Origin: CAG-533 sp963645165
GTDB taxonomy: Bacteria > Bacillota_I > Bacilli_A > RF39 > UBA660
Direction of reading: 5' to 3'
Assembly: GCA_963645165.1 (NCBI GenBank)
Contig: CAVIQT010000003.1
Span: 1 to 12,233 of the forward strand
DNA: 12,233 nucleotides
The position numbers and the translations under genes were made by a program. Within the stretch, counting starts at the first letter, position 1. Each line of letters starts with the position of its first letter. Positions 6,787-12,233 of the stretch are shown here, in pieces. The notes under the pieces were generated by a model that saw nothing but the letters and a program-made list of their open reading frames with translations, had not been told where the DNA came from and ran no database searches.

Positions 6787-6815
6787 AATATATGATTATT
6801 AACTCCTCTTGTCAA
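6787..6815 (-). promoter_or_regulatory. Sigma-A promoter of murA
   Basis: On the minus strand a perfect TTGACA (6815-6810), a 17-base spacer and TATATT (6792-6787). It begins just after the mntP stop codon. The start of transcription, near 6780, leaves a leader of about 30 bases before the AUU codon, so the reading frame has no room for a longer N-terminus. Confidence 0.88.
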
Positions 6816-6816
6816 T

Positions 6817-7353
6817 TTAATTAATAAAAATTTGACATATATTTGCCACCGCTAAAATAATTAAAATTAATATTCCTAAATAAGTAGCCTTTTCCTTTAA
6901 TACTTTAACCGAATACTTACCTAAAATTAAACCCATATATGTAAAAGAAAAACTACAAACAGTAAATATTAAAAAAGATAAAATATATCTATCAGTTAAA
7001 CCTTTAAGTGCTAACCCTACTGAAAAACTATCAATACTAACACTAAATGCTATTAAAAAAATACTTAAAAAACTGGTAATCTTAGGAATATTTTTATGTT
7101 TTTTATCAAAATACATTACCACTACTAAATACAAAAATATAACTGTCACTATAAATTTAGGATTAATATTTATAATATTTAATAATTGATTACCAAGTAA
7201 AACGCCAAGCATTGGCATAATAAAATGCATAATTCCCGTAACAATAGGAAGAAGTAATAACTTAGTCTTAGATAAATTTAAAGTCCCTAAACTTATCGCG
7301 ATAGAAAAGGCATCCATTGATAATGCAATTCCTACAAAAAAAATACTTAACAT
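6817..7353 (-). CDS. mntP: MntP-family manganese efflux protein
   Basis: 178 residues, all membrane: about six hydrophobic helices. The family consists of two related halves, each with an acidic residue in a conserved helix: ALSMDAFSIAISLG (10-23, Asp14) and FSVSIDSFSVGLAL (103-116, Asp108). MntP exports Mn2+; a sporulation relative, YtaF, has the same fold but is usually longer, so mntP fits better. In Bacillus an mntP homologue also lies a few genes from spoIIR. The gene starts 21 bases after spoIIR and probably shares its transcript. Odd: AAGGAGG is only 3 bases from the ATG, unusually close, with no better start in the frame. Confidence 0.8.
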   Translation of the reverse strand: MLSIFFVGIALSMDAFSIAISLGTLNLSKTKLLLLPIVTGIMHFIMPMLGVLLGNQLLNIININPKFIVTVIFLYLVVVMYFDKKHKNIPKITSFLSIFLIAFSVSIDSFSVGLALKGLTDRYILSFLIFTVCSFSFTYMGLILGKYSVKVLKEKATYLGILILIILAVANICQIFIN

Positions 7354-7374
7354 ATTCCTCCTTAGTTAAGTATA

Positions 7375-7890
7375 TTATTTAAAATTATTAATTATTCTTG
7401 AAATAAATAATTGATATTCCACATCTGTCGTTGTTGTATTTTCTTCAAGTAAACAAAGAGGCGGAAATAACACACACCACCAATTACTACCCTTTCCATT
7501 ACCTAGTGTAATTACTAAAGAATCATACATACCTTCTTCATAAATAACTCCTTTATATATCTTTCTAGGAAAATAGTTAACTCCATAATCAAGACTATAA
7601 TTATCTGTCTTTAAATATTCATATATCTTATTATTTAAATAATCAAAATTATCTATTATTATATTATTTGCATCTTCCTTATTAGTACTATTTCTTATTA
7701 AATCATACACTATATCTTCCATATAATCTTTTAAATTTTGTTTACTATTTATATCTATTTCTTCATTACTATTAGCAATTACTCTAAATCTAATTGATTC
7801 AGTAGGAATAATAATATCTTCTTCACTTGATTTTCCCATACCTACTAAAACCATAATAACTCCTGCTAGTATTATTAATATATTCTTCAA
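7375..7890 (-). CDS. spoIIR: SpoIIR, forespore signalling protein for sigma-E activation
   Basis: 171 residues with an N-terminal signal or anchor (3-19). SpoIIR is made in the forespore, secreted into the intermembrane space and triggers SpoIIGA to process pro-sigma-E in the mother cell. Family marks: IPTESIRFRVIANSN (28-42) and the signature GNGKGSNWWCVLFPPLC (130-146). The frame has a TTG start at 7890. AAAGGG lies 12 bases upstream, which is long, and a TAG at 7902 rules out a longer start. The binding site is in the loop of the hairpin between prmC and spoIIR, so access to it may be controlled. No clear sigma-F promoter is visible; a TATGAT on the minus strand upstream of the binding site lacks a matching -35 box. 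Confidence 0.93.
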   Translation of the reverse strand: MKNILIILAGVIMVLVGMGKSSEEDIIIPTESIRFRVIANSNEEIDINSKQNLKDYMEDIVYDLIRNSTNKEDANNIIIDNFDYLNNKIYEYLKTDNYSLDYGVNYFPRKIYKGVIYEEGMYDSLVITLGNGKGSNWWCVLFPPLCLLEENTTTTDVEYQLFISRIINNFK

Positions 7891-7892
7891 AT

Positions 7893-7934
7893 AAAAACAC
7901 TACCCTTTCTAACATCATATTGAGTAGTATTTTT
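7893..7934 (-). terminator. Terminator-like hairpin between prmC and spoIIR, enclosing the spoIIR ribosome binding site
   Basis: On the minus strand AAAAATACTAC (7934-7924) pairs with GTAGTGTTTTT (7903-7893), 11 pairs with one G-T wobble, around a 20-base loop. The stem is flanked by A on the 5' side and T on the 3' side, so it could also terminate in the opposite direction. The AAAGGG of spoIIR (7908-7903) is almost wholly in the loop. Confidence 0.6.
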
Positions 7935-7939
7935 ATATT

Positions 7940-8677
7940 TTATTCACTATATATAAATAAATATCTATTTTTCTTATTTAAATCTTTTTCTAAAACTATC
8001 TTATCATTAGGATAATACTTTTTAGCTAACCTTTTTAAAGATAATCCCATATCCTCATCTATTTCTAACGCTATTAAATGTTTCTTATTTAAAGATTTAA
8101 TACCTACTTTAAATATTTCTTCATAATACACTAAAGGATTATCTATAGGTACAAAAATAGCATCTTTAGGTTCATATTTTAAATCATCATGTAAATTCTT
8201 ATCATATGGAATATATGGCGGATTACTAACAATAATATCATAATTATTTATTAGATTATACTTAAATAAATCTTTATAAATAAAATTAATTGATACTTTA
8301 TTAACTCTAGCATTACTACGAGCAAGAACTAAAGCCTTCTTATTATTATCAAAAGCAGTAATTTCTAACTTAGGTATTTCACTTTTTAAAGCAACACTAA
8401 TGCACCCAGAACCTGTTCCAATTTCTAAAAGAGAAGAATTTTCTAATTTTAATTTTTTTATATAAAAACAAGTTTTTTCCACTAATGTCTCTGTTTCAAA
8501 TCTAGGAATTAATACACTAGGATTAACCTTTATAATATAACCATAAAAGTCTACATTACCAATTAAATACTGAATTGGATATCCATTATCAATTTTCTTT
8601 GCAACTGGCTCTAAATTTTTATATTTCTTTTGTAATAAGTGCCAATCTAAACTAGAAATATTATCTGGTCTTTTCAT
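7940..8677 (-). CDS. prmC: Peptide chain release factor N5-glutamine methyltransferase
   Basis: 245 residues. Uses S-adenosylmethionine to methylate the glutamine of the GGQ motif in RF1 and RF2, which raises termination efficiency. Blocks: PIQYLIGNVDFYG (34-46), VLIPRFETETLVE (55-67), the SAM-binding EIGTGSGCISVAL (85-97) and the catalytic NPPY (152-155) that holds the substrate glutamine. It is shorter than the usual 275-290 residues, with most of the N-terminal helical domain reduced to about 30 residues. The ATG shares one base with the prfA stop (TAATG), so translation is probably coupled; the ribosome binding site by itself is poor. Its substrate, RF1, is made by the adjoining gene. Confidence 0.96.
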   Translation of the reverse strand: MKRPDNISSLDWHLLQKKYKNLEPVAKKIDNGYPIQYLIGNVDFYGYIIKVNPSVLIPRFETETLVEKTCFYIKKLKLENSSLLEIGTGSGCISVALKSEIPKLEITAFDNNKKALVLARSNARVNKVSINFIYKDLFKYNLINNYDIIVSNPPYIPYDKNLHDDLKYEPKDAIFVPIDNPLVYYEEIFKVGIKSLNKKHLIALEIDEDMGLSLKRLAKKYYPNDKIVLEKDLNKKNRYLFIYSE

Positions 8678-9732
8678 TAACTTTGTTCCATCTTTCTTCT
8701 TTGATCTTCAGTAATTAAAGCTTCTATAATTGAATCTAATGCTCCATCCATAACCCTATCTAATTCCATAACGCTAAAGTTTATTCTATGATCAGTAACT
8801 CTATTTTGAGGATAATTATATGTTCTAATCTTTTCTGATCTATCTCCTGTACCTATCATATTTTTTCTAACGCTGCCTGTTTCAGCATCTTGTTTTTGCT
8901 GTGCTTGGTCATATATTTTAGATTTTAATACCACCATTGCACGCTCTTTATTCTTTATTTGACTTCTTTCATTTTGACATGTAACAACAATACCTGTTGG
9001 AATATGGGTTAGTCTTACTGCTGAATCCGTAGTATTAACACCCTGTCCGCCTTTGCCACTAGAACGGTATACATCTACTCTTATATCTTCTGGTTTAATT
9101 TCAATATCCACATCTTCAACTTCTGGCATAACCAAAACAGTTGCCGTAGAAGTATGAATTCTTCCTTGCGTTTCTGTTTCTGGAACTCTTTGAACTCTGT
9201 GAACTCCACTTTCAAATTTTAACTTAGAATAAACATTATCACCTTTAATAGAGTATTCAATTTGGGAAAAACCACCACTAGTACCTTCTATTTCATGAGT
9301 AACTTCAATTTTCCAACCGTTTTTTTCTGCATAACGGCTATACATTCTAAATAAATCACCCGCAAAAATATTTGCTTCATCGCCGCCTGCCGCGCCTCTT
9401 ATTTCCATAATAATATCTTTACCATCATTTTCATCTTTAGGTAAAAGTAATATTTCAATTTCCTTTTTTAAACTATCTAACTCCGCGTGTTTACTATCAA
9501 GCTCCATCATTACCATTTCATGCATATCAGGATCATTTACTAAAGTTTTTAAATCTGTTATCTCGTTTTCTATTTCCTTATACTTAGCATACTTTAAAAC
9601 AACATCCTCAATGGAACTTTTTTCCTTAGATAATTTTTTTTGCTTATTAAAATCACTTAATACATCTGGATTAAGTAATTCTTCATTTAACTCATTATAT
9701 CTATTTGTTAATAACTCTAATCTATCTATCAT
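8677..9732 (-). CDS. prfA: Peptide chain release factor 1
   Basis: 351 residues. Recognises UAA and UAG in the ribosomal A site and triggers peptide release. The PxT anticodon-like tripeptide of RF1 is PET (184-186) in QRVPETETQGRIHTSTATV, and the GGQ that reaches the peptidyl-transferase centre is at 228-230 (GKGGQGVNTTDSAVR). Start choice: a longer frame begins with an ATG at 9744, but a GGAGG lies within it, 5 bases before the ATG at 9732, giving the family N-terminus MIDRLELL. It follows rpoE by 36 bases and overlaps prmC by one base. All complete genes in this window end in TAA or TAG, which this factor can read. Confidence 0.97.
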   Translation of the reverse strand: MIDRLELLTNRYNELNEELLNPDVLSDFNKQKKLSKEKSSIEDVVLKYAKYKEIENEITDLKTLVNDPDMHEMVMMELDSKHAELDSLKKEIEILLLPKDENDGKDIIMEIRGAAGGDEANIFAGDLFRMYSRYAEKNGWKIEVTHEIEGTSGGFSQIEYSIKGDNVYSKLKFESGVHRVQRVPETETQGRIHTSTATVLVMPEVEDVDIEIKPEDIRVDVYRSSGKGGQGVNTTDSAVRLTHIPTGIVVTCQNERSQIKNKERAMVVLKSKIYDQAQQKQDAETGSVRKNMIGTGDRSEKIRTYNYPQNRVTDHRINFSVMELDRVMDGALDSIIEALITEDQRRKMEQS

Positions 9733-9768
9733 TTTTGCCTCCATATTATATTATAAAAAAAGAAGAGA

Positions 9769-10206
9769 CTAATTCATATCTGAATCCAATTCTTCACTAT
9801 CATCAATAATAACTAAATCTTGTAAATCATCATCTGCATCATCATCAGGATTAGCATCTTCATCATAATTATCTTCATCTATATCTTCATTAACATCATC
9901 TAAATTATCATCTTCTAGTGAAATATCTAAATCATCGTCATCTTCATCAATTATAACCTTAGTACTATGATTAACTTTTAAATCACAATAACCATTATCT
10001 AACATAATAAATCTTTTATCAGTAACTAATGACTCAAAAAAATCACCAATTTCATCTTCAAAATTACTTTCTGGTTTACCAATTGAAGATAAAACTTTTT
10101 TAAACAAATCTATTATTTTAACTTTTTTATTTATATCTTTTAAAATTAAATACGCTACATCATCATAAGATAAAGTATCTTTTTCTTCATCAGTTAATTT
10201 TATCAT
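9769..10206 (-). CDS. rpoE: DNA-directed RNA polymerase delta subunit
   Basis: 145 residues. Delta is the small acidic polymerase subunit of Firmicutes that increases recycling and promoter selectivity. The N-terminal 75 or so residues form the HARE-HTH domain (SYDDVAYLILKD, KKVKIIDLFKKVL, DKRFIMLDNGYCDL) and the tail (86-145) is a disordered run of Asp, Glu and Asn (EDDDDLDISLEDDNLDD and so on). Slightly shorter than the B. subtilis protein (173). AGGAGG lies 6 bases before the ATG. It has its own promoter and a leader with repeats; prfA follows 36 bases later without a convincing promoter or terminator, so rpoE-prfA-prmC look like one unit. Confidence 0.93.
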   Translation of the reverse strand: MIKLTDEEKDTLSYDDVAYLILKDINKKVKIIDLFKKVLSSIGKPESNFEDEIGDFFESLVTDKRFIMLDNGYCDLKVNHSTKVIIDEDDDDLDISLEDDNLDDVNEDIDEDNYDEDANPDDDADDDLQDLVIIDDSEELDSDMN

Positions 10207-10224
10207 TTCAATCCTCCTATTAGA

Positions 10225-10258
10225 CCATTATATGTAATTAAACAAAAATATGTAATGG
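10225..10258 (-). repeat. Direct repeats and hairpin in the rpoE leader
   Basis: In the leader, the 9-base unit ATTACATAT (minus strand) occurs twice, at 10256-10248 and 10238-10230, with a period of 18 bases. The segment is closed by a CCATTA/TAATGG inverted repeat (10258-10253 with 10230-10225). Spacing of nearly two helical turns would suit a dimeric repressor; the inverted ends would form a hairpin before the AGGAGG. Neither role can be proven from sequence. Confidence 0.45.
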
Positions 10259-10275
10259 CTTTTTAAACAAACATA

Positions 10276-10303
10276 ATTTTATCATATAATTACGTGTTGT
10301 CAA
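10276..10303 (-). promoter_or_regulatory. Sigma-A promoter of rpoE-prfA-prmC
   Basis: On the minus strand a perfect TTGACA (10303-10298), a 16-base spacer and TAAAAT (10281-10276) with TG in the extended -10 position. Transcription starts near 10269, leaving about 60 bases of leader. Confidence 0.85.
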
Positions 10304-10342
10304 TATCTTTTTTTGTCTTTTTTTATAGGCTATATAAATAGT

Positions 10343-10368
10343 AAAAAAACCTACTATATTTAGTAAGT
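10343..10368 (-). terminator. Strong terminator after the surface-protein gene
   Basis: On the minus strand ACTTACTA (10368-10361) pairs with TAGTAGGT (10356-10349), including one wobble, around a 4-base loop, followed by six T. It isolates the surface-protein gene from rpoE. The bases between it and the rpoE promoter hold only a short TATAG/CTATA inverted repeat and T-rich sequence. Confidence 0.85.
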
Positions 10369-10371
10369 ATT

Positions 10372-12069
10372 TTAATCTGATACTACAAATGGATCACTTG
10401 CTACACCTGTACCGGAAGATATTTTAACTGTAGGAATTAGAGATACTACTGGGCGGATACCCACACCTTCCTCATTATAAGCGACGTAAAAATTACTTAG
10501 ACTACCATAATTTTTAGTTATCCTCATCTCATTTGCCCAAAAGGTAGTACCATTAGTAGATTGTAACATACATGGTGTCATAGTCCACCAATTTGAACCT
10601 AACGCATTTTCAAGTAAATACATAGACAAGGAACGATTATACCATAAAAAAGCACCACCAGCAAATGCATATTCATCAGCTGATAATAATCCTACTTTAT
10701 ACCCTTTTAAGGCACCATTTCCATTTACTGTATCTTCACTCGTATATTTTGATAATTTACCACCATTATCATCATTTGGGCATATCAAAGTTGGAGCTAT
10801 ACCATCTCCTGCACTTCCATGTTCATTACTTGCTGAAACAAATCTTGAAGCCCCGCTATAATAATTTATATTAGTACCAATTCCATAATTAGTGCCAATT
10901 GTTTTAGCACCTCTAGGATTATATGTTGTATCACTTTGATATGTACTTTTATCACCACAGTAGATGACATCAGCAAGTAAACTTTTTTGGTTATCATTAA
11001 ATGATAAATCATACCATTTTTTTAAATTAGTAAGTATTGTACTATCATTTTTATTTTCATGTTCTTCTGCATATGTACTAGATTTTGGCGTTCCATACAT
11101 AAAACCAACATACGCATTTGAATCACATGATGAGTTAAACACGCTTGTATATGTTTCACCATCATACCTAGCAAAAGCTGCAGTTGTATCATTATTTGAT
11201 GCATCACATGGATTTGATACATTATTTACATTATCATTATGTAAAATTATTTTTATCGCACCATTTCCAGTTATTCTAACTATTCTCCAGCACTTACCAG
11301 CAAACTGAACATAATTATTAGTTACTGCTCCTCTAAAGTAGTAACTTGTTCCATAATCATCTAAAGTACTTGCAAGTAAGGCTTCATTGTTATATGCAGC
11401 ATCAAATCCAGGAGTTGTTTTAGGTGATTCTATATTTGGATATAATACTCTTATCATACCAGCTAAAGATGTATCTGGCATTAATTTACCACTAATAACT
11501 ACTTTAGCAGAGTATTTTTTATTTTTTGCTTGTTCCCATGTAACATTTTCATCAATCCATAATCTAAGTTCAAATGATTTTGATTCGTTTGTTACTAAAG
11601 TTACAGTTTTTAAAGTATGAGATGTCTCTGCATTATCAAGTATTTTATCATCCACAGTAAAATTACTTAATAAATCTAATACTTCAGTATCATCATTTTC
11701 TTCAGTTAACATAGCTTTAATATAACTATCAGATAAATAGCTATTTAAATAAGCATCACTTGATACATTGTCTACATTTAAACTTTCTAAATTAATATTA
11801 GCAAGTACAGCATTTGGGCAATTATTTTTAATAGTAAACTTATATGGCGTTAAAGCCCTACCTCCAAAATCTGTTATAGAATAAGCATTAATTAAATTAA
11901 TATCATTTGTTTCTTTAGTAAAAGATAAATTTAAACAATCAAGAACCGAAATAGTATTATTATTAGTTTGCACAGTTCTTGCTCTTAAATAAGCATAAGT
12001 TACCCCAGATAATGATAAAATCAAACCTACTATAGTTAAGATAATTAGTACTTTTTTACTTTTTCTCAT
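10372..12069 (-). CDS. Surface protein with TasA/camelysin-like N-terminus and DUF6273-like C-terminal domain
   Basis: 565 residues. A basic start and hydrophobic signal or anchor (7-27) end in VTYAYLRA, followed by TNNNTISVLDCLNLSF, resembling the start of TasA/camelysin proteins processed by SipW-type signal peptidases. Residues 40-200 look like an Ig-type beta domain. The second half begins YYFRGAVTNNYVQFAGKCWRIVRITGNGAIKIIL (244-277 region), has WWTMTP (494-499) and ends GVGIRPVVSL, then a short SGTG...DPFVV tail. I take this as the DUF6273/formylglycine-enzyme-like surface domain that is often paralogous in uncultured gut Firmicutes; the assignment is from pattern memory. No LPxTG motif or transmembrane tail is present, so it is either released or held by the N-terminal helix. 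GGTGAT precedes the ATG by 6 bases. The promoter has a poly-G run in its spacer, which suggests on/off switching. Confidence 0.85.
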   Translation of the reverse strand: MRKSKKVLIILTIVGLILSLSGVTYAYLRARTVQTNNNTISVLDCLNLSFTKETNDINLINAYSITDFGGRALTPYKFTIKNNCPNAVLANINLESLNVDNVSSDAYLNSYLSDSYIKAMLTEENDDTEVLDLLSNFTVDDKILDNAETSHTLKTVTLVTNESKSFELRLWIDENVTWEQAKNKKYSAKVVISGKLMPDTSLAGMIRVLYPNIESPKTTPGFDAAYNNEALLASTLDDYGTSYYFRGAVTNNYVQFAGKCWRIVRITGNGAIKIILHNDNVNNVSNPCDASNNDTTAAFARYDGETYTSVFNSSCDSNAYVGFMYGTPKSSTYAEEHENKNDSTILTNLKKWYDLSFNDNQKSLLADVIYCGDKSTYQSDTTYNPRGAKTIGTNYGIGTNINYYSGASRFVSASNEHGSAGDGIAPTLICPNDDNGGKLSKYTSEDTVNGNGALKGYKVGLLSADEYAFAGGAFLWYNRSLSMYLLENALGSNWWTMTPCMLQSTNGTTFWANEMRITKNYGSLSNFYVAYNEEGVGIRPVVSLIPTVKISSGTGVASDPFVVSD

Positions 12070-12096
12070 AGAAAAATCACCAACATTTTCTATTCA

Positions 12097-12124
12097 ATTG
12101 TACTAATTACCCCCCCCATGTCAA
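12097..12124 (-). promoter_or_regulatory. Sigma-A promoter of the surface-protein gene with poly-G spacer
   Basis: On the minus strand a perfect TTGACA (12124-12119), a 16-base spacer and TACAAT (12102-12097). The spacer is T, then eight consecutive G (12117-12110), then TAATTAG. Transcription would begin near 12090, giving a 5' leader of about 20 bases. Gain or loss of G would change the -35 to -10 distance. Confidence 0.85.
12110..12117 (-). repeat. Homopolymeric G8 tract
   Basis: Eight consecutive G on the minus strand. It is the longest G or C run in the window; the next is five C near 143. It lies exactly between the two core boxes of a promoter that otherwise matches the consensus. Confidence 0.95.
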
Positions 12125-12142
12125 GTTAACAAAATTCGCTTT

Positions 12143-12233
12143 TTATTCTACAATATTTACCTCAATTTTATTCTCATTTATGTCATCACTTTCAATATTA
12201 TATGTAATTTCATGAATCATATCACTATTATTT
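12143..12233 (-). CDS. C-terminal end of an unidentified upstream gene (cut by window edge)
   Basis: From 12232 the minus-strand frame encodes 29 residues (NNSDMIHEITYNIESDDINE followed by NKIEVNIVE) and a TAA at 12145-12143. The frame is open to the edge and the composition is protein-like, with alternating acidic and hydrophobic residues. The other frames are interrupted or less plausible. It is too short to identify. No terminator follows before the surface-protein promoter. Confidence 0.45.
   Translation of the reverse strand, partial: NNSDMIHEITYNIESDDINENKIEVNIVE

Noticed and set aside
9733..9768. TATAAT sequences between rpoE and prfA as a prfA promoter
   Set aside because: No acceptable -35 box lies 16-18 bases upstream; runs of T and A make such matches common.
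10665..11620. Plus-strand frames (and a minus-strand frame at 11022-11222) over the surface-protein gene
   Set aside because: All overlap one clear 565-residue gene; compositions are skewed (His/Leu/Tyr or Met/Gln runs) and they lack binding sites.
12068..12088. Six-codon leader frame (MLVIFL) whose TGA overlaps the surface-protein ATG
   Set aside because: It has no ribosome binding site and begins only a few bases after the predicted transcription start.
1..12233. Mollicute code with UGA as tryptophan
   Set aside because: The tryptophan positions checked (SpoIIR NWWC, SpoIIQ GW, PrmC DW) use TGG and no gene needs read-through of TGA.
1..12233. CRISPR arrays, tRNA or rRNA genes, insertion sequences, phage or toxin-antitoxin genes
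   Set aside because: None was seen by eye; the window is filled by chromosomal genes on one strand with short gaps.

Overview
The window is AT-rich and every supported gene lies on the minus strand, so transcription runs from high to low coordinates. Gene content and order point to a low-GC endospore-lineage Firmicute (Bacilli-like, possibly one of the reduced uncultured gut lineages near Erysipelotrichales/RF39). The taxon is an inference: spoIIR, spoIID, spoIIQ, rpoE (RNA polymerase delta subunit) and a DUF1146 gene support it, but no rRNA is present. Tryptophan is encoded by TGG and the standard code fits. All complete genes end in TAA or TAG and none in TGA.

In transcription order: (1) the 3' end of an unidentified gene (12233-12143); (2) a 565-residue secreted or membrane-anchored surface protein, whose sigma-A promoter carries a run of eight G between the -35 and -10 boxes, followed by a strong terminator; (3) rpoE from its own promoter, then prfA (release factor 1) and prmC (the methyltransferase that modifies it), overlapping by one base; (4) a hairpin, then spoIIR (forespore signal that activates pro-sigma-E) and an mntP-family exporter; (5) murA from a consensus promoter, starting at an AUU codon, followed by a single-pass membrane protein of unknown function; (6) rpmE (ribosomal protein L31) with its own promoter, structured leader and terminator; (7) rpiB, a DUF1146 membrane protein, spoIID and spoIIQ, closely packed; (8) a small gene, also starting at AUU, that looks like a collapsed MreB/actin-fold protein; (9) a terminator, a promoter and the N-terminal 541 residues of pyruvate:ferredoxin oxidoreductase, cut by the left edge.

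From memory, the order resembles a compressed version of the Bacillus subtilis prfA-prmC-spoIIR-mntP-rpiB-(atp)-ywzB-murAA-spoIID-spoIIQ-spoIIID-mbl region. Protein-synthesis and cell-wall genes are interleaved with three engulfment/compartment-signalling sporulation genes. SpoIID (peptidoglycan lytic transglycosylase) and SpoIIQ (forespore-side channel protein with a dead LytM domain) act at the engulfing septum, and SpoIIR is the intercompartmental signal.

The strongest unusual observations are the poly-G tract in the surface-protein promoter (candidate phase-variation switch), two genes that can only start at AUU behind the same 8-base Shine-Dalgarno AAGGAGGG, and the MreB-like remnant at the position where Bacillus carries mbl.
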